Shown: positions 1 to 7,543, numbered from the stretch's first letter. The stretch is DNA of 7,966 nt from Spirochaetota bacterium (GCA_018399855.1 JAGYNX010000084.1:1-7966); one strand, 5' to 3'. Notes: a model not told the origin generated them from the letters alone. Program-made: numbers and translations.

Positions 1-1904
1 TTCAACACCCTCGAATGCGTATCCGGATCAAGCCCCACCACCCGTCCTTCGATTGGATCATCATGTATAGAGTTTCGAATCACGTTTTCAATCTCTGGAT
101 CAACAGTAATGACCGACAGAACCTTGTCAGAATCCACGTATTCTCGGCATATCTGCCTGGCCAGCGCGACACGTACGTATTCAGCTAACAACCCGATATC
201 CTTCGTATAATCCGCGTAACTTGCCAGTGTCTCCATAATGGTTACCATGTTGCGGATTGAAACACGTTCGCGTAGCAGTGATTGCAACACCTTTTGTATT
301 TCCCCAAGTGTCATCTTTTTCTCACCGATTAATTCATTCACTACTGCCGGATAATCATTCTTGATATTATCGATAAGCTGCTGCACTTCCTGCCTGCCCA
401 GTATTTCATCCGCGTGTCGCTTGATAAGTTCAGTCAGGTGTGTTGCGATAATAGTGGGACAATCAACAACGGTATATCCTTTTCTCTCTGCCATGTCGCG
501 GGTTTCAGTATCGATCCATATTGCCTTCAAGTTGAAAACAGGTTCAGTAAATTCCTGGCCTTCAATCTTCTCTTCAACAGTTCCCGGATCCATTGCCATG
601 AGGTTCCCCACCTGCAGGGTTCCCCGTCCCACCTCTACTCCTTTTATCAGCAGTGAATATTCCTGCGGGCCCAGTTCCATGTTATCACGTATACGAATGG
701 GGGGGACAATGAGGCCCATCTCAAGGGCACTTCTTCTCCTGATATTGGTAATCCTCTCAAGAAGTGTGCCCCCCTGGTCAGGATCAGCAAGGGGGATCAG
801 GCTGTAACCGATCTCAAGCTCCAGTGGGTCAACCTGTATCAATGGCAGCACAGATTCAGGCTTATGCTCACGCAGTGACGCTTCTTTCTCTTCCATGCGT
901 GATTTTTCTTCTTCCTCTTCTTTCGTCTGCATCAGTACGTATCCCAGCACGGCCAGTGAAATGGATATGAGCAAAACTGAAATCTTGGGAAATCCCGGAA
1001 TGAGAACCGATGCCCCCAGTGCCCCTGCGGTAAGAAAAAGCGCTCGGGGCTGTGAACCAAGCTGGTTGGACAGGTCGGTGCCAAGATTATCATCTGATAC
1101 TGCCCTGGTAACAATAATACCTGTTGCCGTTGTTATTAAAAGTGACGGTATCTGCGCCACAAGGCCATCACCAATACTCAAGAGGGTATAGGTCTCAAGG
1201 GCACCCTGAAAACTTTCTCCCCGCATTACCATTCCAACAATAAATCCACCAATGATATTTATAATGGTGATAACGATACCCACTTTTACATCACCCTGAA
1301 CAAACTTTGACGCACCATCCATGGCCCCGTAGAAATCCGACTCCTTTCGAACTTCCTTTCTCTGTTTCAATCCTTCTTCTTCGGTAAGAATACCGTTTGA
1401 AAGGTCAGAGTCTATACTCATCAGCTTCGCGGGCATTGCATCCAGGGTAAATCGGGCTGCAACTTCTGCGGTTCTTGTCGCACCCTTGGTGATAACAATA
1501 AACTGAACTGCAACCAGTATAATAAATATTATAAAACCAACAACGTAATTACCCCCTACTACAAACTCCCCGAAAGTACGAACAATCTTTCCATCAAAAG
1601 CAGACCCCTCCAATAGAATAAGCCGTGTAGAAGAAACGTTCAGGGCAAGCCTGAACACAGTGGTAACAAGCAATAACGATGGGAATACGGAGAAATCAAA
1701 TGACCTGGCAACAAACATTACCACCAGGAGTGTCAGAATACCAATCATTACACTGAGGGCCATCAGAAAGTCTAGAAGAAACGTGGGCAGCGGAATGATC
1801 AGCATTGTCACCACCGCAATAACACCAAGCCCCATCAATACGTCAGACTTCTGCATCCATCTCAGATCCTGGGAAAGATTGGATTTCATTTTCCCTTCTG
1901 CCAT
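1..1904 (-). CDS. flhA: Flagellar biosynthesis protein FlhA (C-terminus cut by window edge)
   Basis: FlhA is the largest membrane component of the flagellar type III export gate. Its cytoplasmic domain forms a ring that docks substrate-chaperone complexes. I translated the minus strand by hand from ATG at 1904 and found no stop through base 1: 634 codons plus two bases, against a usual length near 690-700, so about 60 codons are missing. Residues 1-325 contain the hydrophobic segments (e.g. about 21-40, 43-65, 121-139, 207-227, 288-325). The FHIPEP family signature RLALNVSSTR is at 85-94. The conserved cytoplasmic loop reads MDGASKFVQGD at 195-205 and includes the Asp shown in Salmonella FlhA to matter for proton-driven export. 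A charged linker rich in Glu and Lys (about 328-345) leads to the C-terminal cytoplasmic domain. The start lies 23 nt after the flhB stop, behind an AGGGG-type ribosome binding site. The SctV injectisome paralogue is ruled out by the flagellar neighbours. Confidence 0.97.
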   Translation of the reverse strand, partial: MAEGKMKSNLSQDLRWMQKSDVLMGLGVIAVVTMLIIPLPTFLLDFLMALSVMIGILTLLVVMFVARSFDFSVFPSLLLVTTVFRLALNVSSTRLILLEGSAFDGKIVRTFGEFVVGGNYVVGFIIFIILVAVQFIVITKGATRTAEVAARFTLDAMPAKLMSIDSDLSNGILTEEEGLKQRKEVRKESDFYGAMDGASKFVQGDVKVGIVITIINIIGGFIVGMVMRGESFQGALETYTLLSIGDGLVAQIPSLLITTATGIIVTRAVSDDNLGTDLSNQLGSQPRALFLTAGALGASVLIPGFPKISVLLISISLAVLGYVLMQTKEEEEEKSRMEEKEASLREHKPESVLPLIQVDPLELEIGYSLIPLADPDQGGTLLERITNIRRRSALEMGLIVPPIRIRDNMELGPQEYSLLIKGVEVGRGTLQVGNLMAMDPGTVEEKIEGQEFTEPVFNLKAIWIDTETRDMAERKGYTVVDCPTIIATHLTELIKRHADEILGRQEVQQLIDNIKNDYPAVVNELIGEKKMTLGEIQKVLQSLLRERVSIRNMVTIMETLASYADYTKDIGLLAEYVRVALARQICREYVDSDKVLSVITVDPEIENVIRNSIHDDPIEGRVVGLDPDTHSRVL

Positions 1905-1927
1905 AACCTATATCCCCTGTTTCAACT

Positions 1928-3145
1928 TCATATGGCTTCCTTAAAACCCTGTTTCTTATACAGCTCAGCGTACACAAGGGACACCGCGTAAAAGAGATCT
2001 TCCGGTATCATGTCACCAATATCCAGCCTGTTATACATCTCCCTTGCAAGGTACCTGTTTTCAATCAGTAAAATTTCATTCTCTTTTGCAATTTCACGGA
2101 TTCGAAGTGCTATGCTGTCGGCTCCCTTGGCAATTATTACCGGCGCGTCCATGGCGGCCCTGTCATACTTGAGAGCTACCGCGTAATGAGTAGGGTTTGT
2201 AACTACCACGTCTGCCTTTGGCACTTCCTGGATCATGTTTTTCATTACCAGCTCACGCTGCATTTCCTGAAGCCTTGCTTTTACCTGCGGATCACCAAGG
2301 GTTTCTTTCATCTCTTCTTTTGTTTCCTGCTTAGTCATCTTTAATGACTCAATAAATTCCTGTTTCTGAAAATAATAATCAGGTATGGACAACACCAGCA
2401 GAAGAACAGCTGACCATATTATTATTTTTAATCCAGTAATGGACACTGCTTTCAAGGCCATGCTGATGCCAATGTCCGGTGAATTGATAATTACTTCATA
2501 ATCACTTGAGATAACGAGATAACATACAATCCCTATGGCCAGCACTTTGAACAATGACTTGAACAGGTTCATGGCAACCTGCTTTGAGAAAAGTACCTTT
2601 TTCATGATTGTGGCCGGGTCAAACTTTATCTTTGAAAAGTCAAGTTTCAGTGGGTGGGATGAAAACTGAAAACCAACCTGAACCACGTTCCCCACGAATG
2701 CCGCCACGAAAGCGGTTACAAAAATCGGCAATAATATCTTTCCCGATTCACTTGCAACCGCTATAAATTCATTGAATATACTCTGCTTTGTCAGTGTAAA
2801 ATTCGAGAAGGATGACAGGTAGAAAATTGTCATTTTAATTATAGTCTCGAGAATCCAGCCTCCCAGGAAAAATATTACCATGAACCCGAATATAACCGTA
2901 ATTGCCTGTGTGAGTTCTTCGGTCTTGGCGGTTTGCCCTTTTTCACGGGCTTCCCGGATTTTTTTCTCAGTTGGTTCTTCAGTACGGCCTTCCTCTTCCG
3001 CGGAAAATAGCTGCAGGTCAAAGGTCAGACCGTCTGGAAGCAGGAATTCAGGATATTCCAGTATTATGTCGTATTCAAAGATATCCAAATCCCCTTCTCC
3101 AGTTGAAAACACACATCCTTTATTCACAGTATTCATACAGGCCAT
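1928..3145 (-). CDS. flhB: Flagellar export gate protein FlhB (substrate-specificity switch)
   Basis: FlhB sits in the export gate and switches substrate class from rod/hook to filament proteins after autocleavage. The 405-residue reading has the family block GRTEEPTEKK (53-62) before four hydrophobic segments (about 82-110, 136-160, 199-212, 229-255). The cytoplasmic domain carries the self-cleaving NPTH motif at 317-320 (bases 2186-2197). The start is uncertain. ATG 3145 overlaps the end of fliR by 13 nt and has a weak GGTG upstream. ATG 3136 makes an ATGA overlap with the fliR stop but has no clear ribosome binding site. TTG 3088 has GGAG 8 nt upstream and would give 386 residues, closer to the usual size. 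I kept the outermost ATG. The block around FDLQLFSAEEEGR ahead of the family core resembles spirochaete FlhB as I remember it. Confidence 0.96.
   Translation of the reverse strand: MACMNTVNKGCVFSTGEGDLDIFEYDIILEYPEFLLPDGLTFDLQLFSAEEEGRTEEPTEKKIREAREKGQTAKTEELTQAITVIFGFMVIFFLGGWILETIIKMTIFYLSSFSNFTLTKQSIFNEFIAVASESGKILLPIFVTAFVAAFVGNVVQVGFQFSSHPLKLDFSKIKFDPATIMKKVLFSKQVAMNLFKSLFKVLAIGIVCYLVISSDYEVIINSPDIGISMALKAVSITGLKIIIWSAVLLLVLSIPDYYFQKQEFIESLKMTKQETKEEMKETLGDPQVKARLQEMQRELVMKNMIQEVPKADVVVTNPTHYAVALKYDRAAMDAPVIIAKGADSIALRIREIAKENEILLIENRYLAREMYNRLDIGDMIPEDLFYAVSLVYAELYKKQGFKEAI
3097..3100 (-). promoter_or_regulatory. Internal Shine-Dalgarno-like GGAG before a possible TTG start of flhB
   Basis: On the minus strand GGAG is followed by 8 nt and then an in-frame TTG at 3088-3086. 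It is the best-placed ribosome binding site of the three candidate flhB starts. It may mark the true start, a second shorter product, or chance, since the underlying codons (Gly-Glu-Gly) are purine-rich anyway. Confidence 0.35.
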
Positions 3146-3912
3146 TGATGCACCACTGTACTTATAAATTTAAATGTTCTCTCGATTGACACGTTCATAA
3201 TTCTCACCACCAGGGGTGTGGTCATAACCAGCATTCCAAAGGCTACTGCAATCTTAAAAGGAAACCCCAGCATCATAATGTTCATCTGCGGAGCCGCTTT
3301 TGCCAGGATACCAAGACTGATGGTAATCAGGAAAATAATGGCTACCACTGGTAGTGCAATTTTTAACGCTATTACAAACATACCGCTGAAGGCGTACATC
3401 AGGAATTTTAAAAATCCTTCAGACGAACTCCCTTTAAGAGAGAAAGCGGGAGCAAGTTCATAGGATCGATAGATTGCCCGAATCAGTACATGATGCCCAT
3501 TCATCGCCAGGAAAAGCAAAAGAGCGATCAGGTTTTTAAACTGCCCTATCAGTGGTATGGACACCTGTGCCAGCGGATCAATAACCTCGTTAATACCAAA
3601 ACCTATCTGCACTGAAAAGAACTGTCCTGCCAGCTGAAATGCCGAAAAGATAATCGCAACAAGGAATCCAATAAACAAACCAATAATAATCTCCTGTGTA
3701 ACCATAACAGCGAATAAACCCATATTAGTTGTGGGCTCATACCCCATCGATGACACGACAGGGAACATAACAAGTGCCATGAGAAATGCCACGATACCCT
3801 TTATTCTCAAAGGGATAACCCCGCTTGAAAAAAACGGGGCCACTATGAACATGGCTGACATGCGCACCATGATAAGAAAAAATACCTGGAACTGTAGTAC
3901 AAAATACTGCAT
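3133..3912 (-). CDS. fliR: Flagellar export gate protein FliR
   Basis: FliR is a polytopic membrane protein that, with FliP and FliQ, forms the helical FliP5Q4R1 entry channel of the flagellar export gate. The protein is almost wholly hydrophobic, with about six membrane segments. Family-typical stretches include MVRMSAMFIVAPFFSS near the N-terminus, QEIIIGLFIGFLV, and QIGFGINEVIDP followed by PLIGQFKNLIALLLFL in the middle. I chose ATG 3912, which lies 1 nt after the fliQ TAA and has GGTG 9 nt upstream. It gives 259 residues, the normal FliR length. An in-frame TTG at 3927 would add five residues and overlap fliQ, but lacks a ribosome binding site. The stop TGA lies within the start region of flhB, so the two genes are probably translationally coupled. 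Confidence 0.95.
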   Translation of the reverse strand: MQYFVLQFQVFFLIMVRMSAMFIVAPFFSSGVIPLRIKGIVAFLMALVMFPVVSSMGYEPTTNMGLFAVMVTQEIIIGLFIGFLVAIIFSAFQLAGQFFSVQIGFGINEVIDPLAQVSIPLIGQFKNLIALLLFLAMNGHHVLIRAIYRSYELAPAFSLKGSSSEGFLKFLMYAFSGMFVIALKIALPVVAIIFLITISLGILAKAAPQMNIMMLGFPFKIAVAFGMLVMTTPLVVRIMNVSIERTFKFISTVVHQWPV

Positions 3913-3913
3913 G

Positions 3914-4186
3914 TTATCCGGCACCAATCTTTGAGATCATCATGAACACGCCCTTCGTGTAATTGATTAACGTATGCATCATCCATGAGGCAAAGAAGAT
4001 AAACGCCGCGAAGATAGCCAGTATCTTCGGAACGAATGTCAATGTCTGTTCCTGTATCGAGGTGGTGGTCTGGAAAATTGATACGATCAGTCCCACCAGC
4101 ATACCAATGCCCAGTACGGGGGCAGACACCACCATGGCCACCATCAACGCTTCACGCATTATTTTAATAACAGTAATATCTGTCAT
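3914..4186 (-). CDS. fliQ: Flagellar export gate protein FliQ
   Basis: This 90-residue protein has two hydrophobic hairpin segments (about 15-38 and 52-76), the usual size and topology of FliQ, four copies of which pack around FliP5R1 in the export gate. Family-typical stretches are the N-terminal helix ending in AL(M)VAM, then GLIVSIFQTTTSIQEQTL and FVPKILAIFAA. Gln residues in the loop between the helices match the family's conserved FQ..TSIQEQTL pattern. ATG 4186 is preceded by AGGGATGA, a good ribosome binding site. fliP ends 30 nt upstream, and the TAA at 3914-3916 falls just before the fliR ATG. The gene is small, but its motif match and position between fliP and fliR make it secure. 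Confidence 0.96.
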   Translation of the reverse strand: MTDITVIKIMREALMVAMVVSAPVLGIGMLVGLIVSIFQTTTSIQEQTLTFVPKILAIFAAFIFFASWMMHTLINYTKGVFMMISKIGAG

Positions 4187-4216
4187 AATATCATCCCTAA
4201 TTCCAAGTTATACGAA

Positions 4217-5002
4217 CTACTGCACAAATGAGCGTACCAGCTCATACGTAAGCAAATTCCAGCCATCCACCAGTATAAACAATATTATTTTAAACGGCAG
4301 CGAAATCATAACCGGTGGAAGCATTATCATCCCCATTGCCATCAATGCACTGGCTACAATCATATCTATAACAATAAAGGGTATAAACAGGTATACGCCA
4401 ATCTCGAAAGCCTTTTTCAACTCACTGATCATAAACGCGGGGATAAGACAGTAGGAGGGTACGTCCTCCTGTGTATCTGGTTTTTCAAGCTTTGCAAGTT
4501 CTATAAAAAGTGCGATATCCTTTTTTCGCGTCTGCTTAAACATGAATGAACGCATGGGTTTCATGCCCCGCTCGAAAAACTGCTCATTGCTGATTTTACC
4601 GTTAAGGTAGGGCTGCAGGGCCGTATCATTCACCTCGGTAAATGTGGGGGCCATAATAAATATTGTGAGGAAGATAGCAAGCCCCACAATTACCTGTGTC
4701 GGCGGCATCTGCTGCAGGGACAATGCCCTTTTCACAAAGTCAAGAACAATGACCACCCTGGTAAAGGCGGTCATCATCATAATTATGGAAGGGGCAAGGG
4801 TCAATATGGTCAGCAAAAATAATATTTGCAGGCTGAGGGCAACATCTTTCGGTGATGATGCTTCTTCTATATCAAATGCTATTTTTGGTATAGGCATGCG
4901 AACGCCACCCGCGTCCTGGGCAAATAATTGACCAGCAGCCAGCAGCACTGTGATAAGAATAATAGCCGCAGCGCTATATTTAATTATCCGTTTCATCGCC
5001 AT
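4217..5002 (-). CDS. fliP: Flagellar export gate protein FliP
   Basis: FliP is the main pore-forming subunit of the flagellar export gate. The 261-residue product starts with a cleavable-looking signal peptide, as is usual for FliP: basic MAMKR, a hydrophobic core at 9-27, and probable cleavage near 28 (LFA then QDAGG). Mature-part landmarks are a first membrane pair (about 57-76 and 104-119), the segment TAFTRVVIVLDFVKRAL (78-94), RSFMFKQTRKKDIALF (151-166), IPAFMISELKKAFEIG (187-202), and the C-terminal hydrophobic pair with MGMIMLPPVMISLPFKI. ATG 5002 is preceded by AGGAAG at close range and overlaps the end of fliO by 23 nt, suggesting coupled translation. Met3 (4996) is a less likely alternative. 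The homologous SctR is excluded by context. Confidence 0.97.
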   Translation of the reverse strand: MAMKRIIKYSAAAIILITVLLAAGQLFAQDAGGVRMPIPKIAFDIEEASSPKDVALSLQILFLLTILTLAPSIIMMMTAFTRVVIVLDFVKRALSLQQMPPTQVIVGLAIFLTIFIMAPTFTEVNDTALQPYLNGKISNEQFFERGMKPMRSFMFKQTRKKDIALFIELAKLEKPDTQEDVPSYCLIPAFMISELKKAFEIGVYLFIPFIVIDMIVASALMAMGMIMLPPVMISLPFKIILFILVDGWNLLTYELVRSFVQ

Positions 5003-5714
5003 TTAACTTCCTGAGACGTGATCTGTGACTGTTGAGATACTGCATCGAATCTTTTTCATAATCATGATCTCTTATGTATTGCGCATCATTCCCTGTACCC
5101 CTAACCCGGTCAAAAACCCTGCCGATCTGGTTTGTCACAAATTCCTGAAAGCCCCCCGGGGCAGGTGGGGCAGACCTGGAACTCAGCAGGCGAATTCTGT
5201 CGATCTCGTCCTTATCGTGTATCTCGGTAATAAGATTAATATTATTGTCCGATACTCCCAGCACCAGGATCTTACCCGCCATATCTACAACCTGGAGAAA
5301 TTTATTCTGTCCCACGGGTACTACAGATAGTACCTGCACAACATTTTGCCCCAGAGTCTGGATCCCCGCCTTTTTTGTTACGTAATGAAAAAAGTAGTAA
5401 AACCCGACAACCAGGGTACCAAGAATAAGGATAGTCTTAAATATCAGCCATCCATACGATTGCTCTTCAGTTGAGGGCTGCTCGTAATCGTAAAGCCCCT
5501 TCTCTTCTGCTTCTCCGGTTTTTTTCTCACCGGTAATGTCTGTTTTATCTGATGTTTCCTTTTCATTTTTCTTGCTGCTTTCAGGCTTACTGTTTTTTTC
5601 AGCAGCATATGCCCCGCCAAAAACAGGATGAAAGTGATTACATGTTTTAATGGGACATAACGCAAATGCCCCGCAAAACAAAATGACTATTATAATTGAA
5701 TATTCCTTTTTCAT
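4980..5714 (-). CDS. fliO: FliO/FliZ-like export-gate assembly protein
   Basis: FliO is a membrane protein that helps FliP oligomerise during export-gate assembly; the spirochaete version is often called FliZ. The 244-residue product begins with a hydrophobic signal-like segment (6-20) and a possible signal peptidase site after AYA (35-37). It continues with a Lys/Glu/Ser-rich, probably disordered segment (about 38-85), a membrane helix (about 88-111), and the small beta-rich FliO domain (about 118-165) with VVQVLSVVPVGQNKFLQVVDMAGKILVLGV. A charged tail of some 75 residues follows. Many FliO proteins are shorter, and the extra length is in the linker and tail. Cys14, Cys20 and Cys25 do not form a proper lipobox. 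The gene starts 11 nt after fliY with no strong ribosome binding site, so it probably depends on coupling. FliO diverges strongly, so the call rests on topology, the domain core and position. Confidence 0.88.
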   Translation of the reverse strand: MKKEYSIIIVILFCGAFALCPIKTCNHFHPVFGGAYAAEKNSKPESSKKNEKETSDKTDITGEKKTGEAEEKGLYDYEQPSTEEQSYGWLIFKTILILGTLVVGFYYFFHYVTKKAGIQTLGQNVVQVLSVVPVGQNKFLQVVDMAGKILVLGVSDNNINLITEIHDKDEIDRIRLLSSRSAPPAPGGFQEFVTNQIGRVFDRVRGTGNDAQYIRDHDYEKDSMQYLNSHRSRLRKLNGDETDN

Positions 5715-5725
5715 CTACGGTATCA

Positions 5726-6796
5726 TTACACCTGTATCTTATTTAACCGCTCGGCCGGACTCACGATGTCTGTTACACGCACACCGAAGTTTTCATCAAT
5801 GACAACAACCTCGCCCTTGGCAATAAGCTTTCCATTTACAAGCAGGTCTACCGGTTCACCGGCAAGCTTGTCCAGCTCAATAATGGAACCCTCTCCAAGT
5901 CCGAGAATATCTTTCACAAGCTGTCTTGTCCGTCCCAGTTCAACGGTTAGGGTCATTGGGACATCAAGAAGTAAATTTATGTTCCCCGATGCTGCCGCGG
6001 GCATACCTTCGCCCAGGGGTGGAAATTTTACAGGGCTTATGCCTACCTGTGGTCCTCTCTGCTGGGAAGGTTCCTGCATCTGCTGCATTTGTTCTCCGCC
6101 GCCAGCGCCTCCGGCTCCACCTGAAGATCCTGCCAGTTCACGGGCCAGGCCGAGATCCATAATATGATACAGGCGGGAGTTTACCAGCCCCTCAATATTC
6201 AGATTATAGGTAACCCTTACAAGCTCGTTACCCTGCGGTAATGACAGCTCCTGTCCATTTCCAGCAACAGAGAGTTCAGGTACCGTGGTATTGATTGAGC
6301 GTCCCATGTGTTCACTGATATGTGTTGCGGTGGATGAAAGCATCTGGCTGACAAACTCCTGCAGGGTACTCTGATGGGCATCGGTAAGTTCGGATGGAGG
6401 AGCACCCGAATCGTCCCCCATCATAAGAGACGAAATGACACCGGCATCGTTCATCGAAAACACAATCAGGTTAGCACCGGTAACACCACCGGTGAAATTC
6501 ATGGCAATTTGTACGTACTGCTTGTTATGCTCTGATCTCAGGGCATCTGCTGTCTTCACCTCCACCATGGCATTGGATATGGTAATGTTTTTACCCAGGT
6601 ATCCGGACAATGCGGGTGAAACCGAAGCCATTGCCCCGCTAAAGAGATCCGCGATACTATCGCGAGCTACCGGTGAAAGGGGTCCGCTTGAAGGTGTAGC
6701 TTCCGCGGAAGGAGCCGCACCAGACCCCGACAGCATGTCATCAGCTCCCTGTAATAGAGCATCTATTTCGTCCTGGGACAGTGATCCGTCACCCAT
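5726..6796 (-). CDS. fliY: Flagellar motor switch protein FliY (FliN family with CheC-like middle domain)
   Basis: FliY is a C-ring protein of the rotor switch and is related to CheC phosphatases. Three parts are visible in the 356 residues. An N-terminal LSQDEIDALL peptide (6-15) is of the type that binds CheY-P in FliM and FliY. A CheC-like domain spans about 44-222. A C-terminal SpoA/FliN domain (about 272-350) has LLLDVPMTLTVELGRT and GEVVVIDENFGVRVTDI, nearly identical to Bacillus FliY/FliN. A Gly- and Gln-rich linker (about 223-250) separates the last two. The CheC catalytic pattern D/S-x3-E-x2-N is degraded: D46-x3-D50-x2-S53 in the first helix and S143-x3-E147-x2-S150 in the second, so phosphatase activity is doubtful. 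ATG 6796 is set by a strong GGAGG. The SpoA domain and linker make this FliY, not FliM; fliM itself is absent here. It is often annotated fliN. Confidence 0.94.
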   Translation of the reverse strand: MGDGSLSQDEIDALLQGADDMLSGSGAAPSAEATPSSGPLSPVARDSIADLFSGAMASVSPALSGYLGKNITISNAMVEVKTADALRSEHNKQYVQIAMNFTGGVTGANLIVFSMNDAGVISSLMMGDDSGAPPSELTDAHQSTLQEFVSQMLSSTATHISEHMGRSINTTVPELSVAGNGQELSLPQGNELVRVTYNLNIEGLVNSRLYHIMDLGLARELAGSSGGAGGAGGGEQMQQMQEPSQQRGPQVGISPVKFPPLGEGMPAAASGNINLLLDVPMTLTVELGRTRQLVKDILGLGEGSIIELDKLAGEPVDLLVNGKLIAKGEVVVIDENFGVRVTDIVSPAERLNKIQV

Positions 6797-6802
6797 GTAA
6801 TT

Positions 6803-6807
6803 CCTCC
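6803..6807 (-). promoter_or_regulatory. Strong ribosome binding site of fliY
   Basis: Minus-strand GGAGG lies 6 nt before the fliY ATG (6796-6794). It fixes the start and is the strongest Shine-Dalgarno match in the window, in line with the need for many FliY copies in the C-ring compared with the few export-gate subunits encoded downstream. Confidence 0.8.
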
Positions 6808-6868
6808 GAACAATCAGTCTTCAAGGCGTATTCCTCTACCTTATACTGACAAGATAATAAAAATAATT

Positions 6869-7405
6869 CTAGTTAACTACAAATTCCCGGAAATAAACCT
6901 CCTTAACCTTCCCGGAAATCAATATTGTATTGATATGAGCTTTTATTTCCTCTGACAGGTTCACCGTGTCTTCGACGGAATCCATATCCTCGTATTTCTT
7001 CCCACGCAGCACTATATTAATTATATGCTGAATTTGCGGCGTTCTCTGCACCAGTTCAGCGTTTAACGCAACATTATCTTCGTACCCAAGTGAAACCGTA
7101 AGCTTGGCAAAATGCGGCTCGGCATCCTTGGTTGTAACCGAAAACGACGGCAGATCAAAATGAGAAAGCGGTGCCGGCGGCGGCGCAAGAACTATATCCT
7201 GCTCCCGCTCATACCGTTGTTCCTGCACGTATTTTGTCACCAGGTATGAAATACCTATCACAATGAATACCAACAGTATGGCCCCGGCAATATACAGGAG
7301 CAGCTTTATAATCCTGGAAGCATCTGACGACGACGGCGCTTTCGCTAACCCCTCAGACTCTTCCTCTTCGATATCATCAACATTGACTCGTTCTTCGTCA
7401 CCCAT
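6869..7405 (-). CDS. fliL: Flagellar basal body-associated protein FliL
   Basis: FliL is a single-pass inner-membrane protein whose periplasmic domain forms rings around the stator and supports motor torque. The 178-residue product has an acidic cytoplasmic N-terminus (about 1-30, many Glu/Asp), one membrane helix (about 33-57), a basic/polar stretch and a Pro-rich linker (APPPAP at 74-79), then a periplasmic domain (about 82-178). That domain shows the FliL pattern: FSVTT, then HFAKLTVSLGYE, a helix pairing region with IQHIINIVLRGKK, and the ending ISGKVKEVYFREFVVN. The length equals that of spirochaete FliL proteins as I recall them. ATG 7405 follows an AAGGTG ribosome binding site. motB lies upstream across 236 bp that holds a likely promoter, and fliY follows after 72 bp where fliM would be expected. 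Confidence 0.95.
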   Translation of the reverse strand: MGDEERVNVDDIEEEESEGLAKAPSSSDASRIIKLLLYIAGAILLVFIVIGISYLVTKYVQEQRYEREQDIVLAPPPAPLSHFDLPSFSVTTKDAEPHFAKLTVSLGYEDNVALNAELVQRTPQIQHIINIVLRGKKYEDMDSVEDTVNLSEEIKAHINTILISGKVKEVYFREFVVN

Positions 7406-7500
7406 ACGTTCACCTTCAAATAATAATTACAGCTATTCATCCCTGCTGAAAATTTATTCTCAAAACCGGTCCACACAGCACACGTGACATCCGGCATCAC

Positions 7501-7517
7501 AAAAAAGCGACAATCGC
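7501..7517 (-). terminator. Weak hairpin plus T-run in the fliL leader
   Basis: On the minus strand GCGA-TTG-TCGC (4-bp stem, 3-nt loop) runs directly into six Ts. The layout is that of an intrinsic terminator, but the stem is short, so termination would be inefficient. It lies about 50 nt downstream of the predicted transcription start and 96 nt before the fliL ATG. It could trim motB read-through, attenuate the fliL transcript, or be chance. Confidence 0.25.
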
Positions 7518-7543
7518 CCACGCTATCTCAAGGTAACCTTCAA

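Noticed and set aside
361..807. 148-codon open frame on the plus strand
   Set aside because: Wholly antisense to a well-conserved part of flhA, with no family resemblance of its own.
3963..4454. 163-codon open frame on the plus strand
   Set aside because: It lies antisense across the end of fliP, the intergenic gap and most of fliQ; its translation is a low-complexity Ile/Ser/Thr-rich product expected from reading hydrophobic-protein genes backwards.
1..5002. Injectisome (virulence type III secretion) gate instead of flagellar
   Set aside because: FlhA, FlhB, FliP, FliQ and FliR have SctV, SctU, SctR, SctS and SctT homologues, but the adjoining motB, fliL, fliY and fliO are flagellar, and no secretin or SctJ-like gene is present.
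5766..6167. 133-codon open frame on the plus strand
   Set aside because: Antisense to the SpoA domain and Gly-rich linker of fliY; its Pro/Ser-rich, CCICCICSPPPAPP-type translation is the mirror of the Gly/Gln linker codons.
5726..6796. Reading this gene as fliM
   Set aside because: The N-terminal EIDALL peptide is shared by FliM and FliY, but the Gly/Gln-rich linker and the C-terminal GEVVVIDENFGVRVTDI block are those of FliY/FliN.
7484..7500. Imperfect palindrome GTGACATCCGGCATCAC as an activator site
   Set aside because: The symmetry is broken at two inner positions and it lies downstream of the predicted transcription start; too weak to support as an operator.
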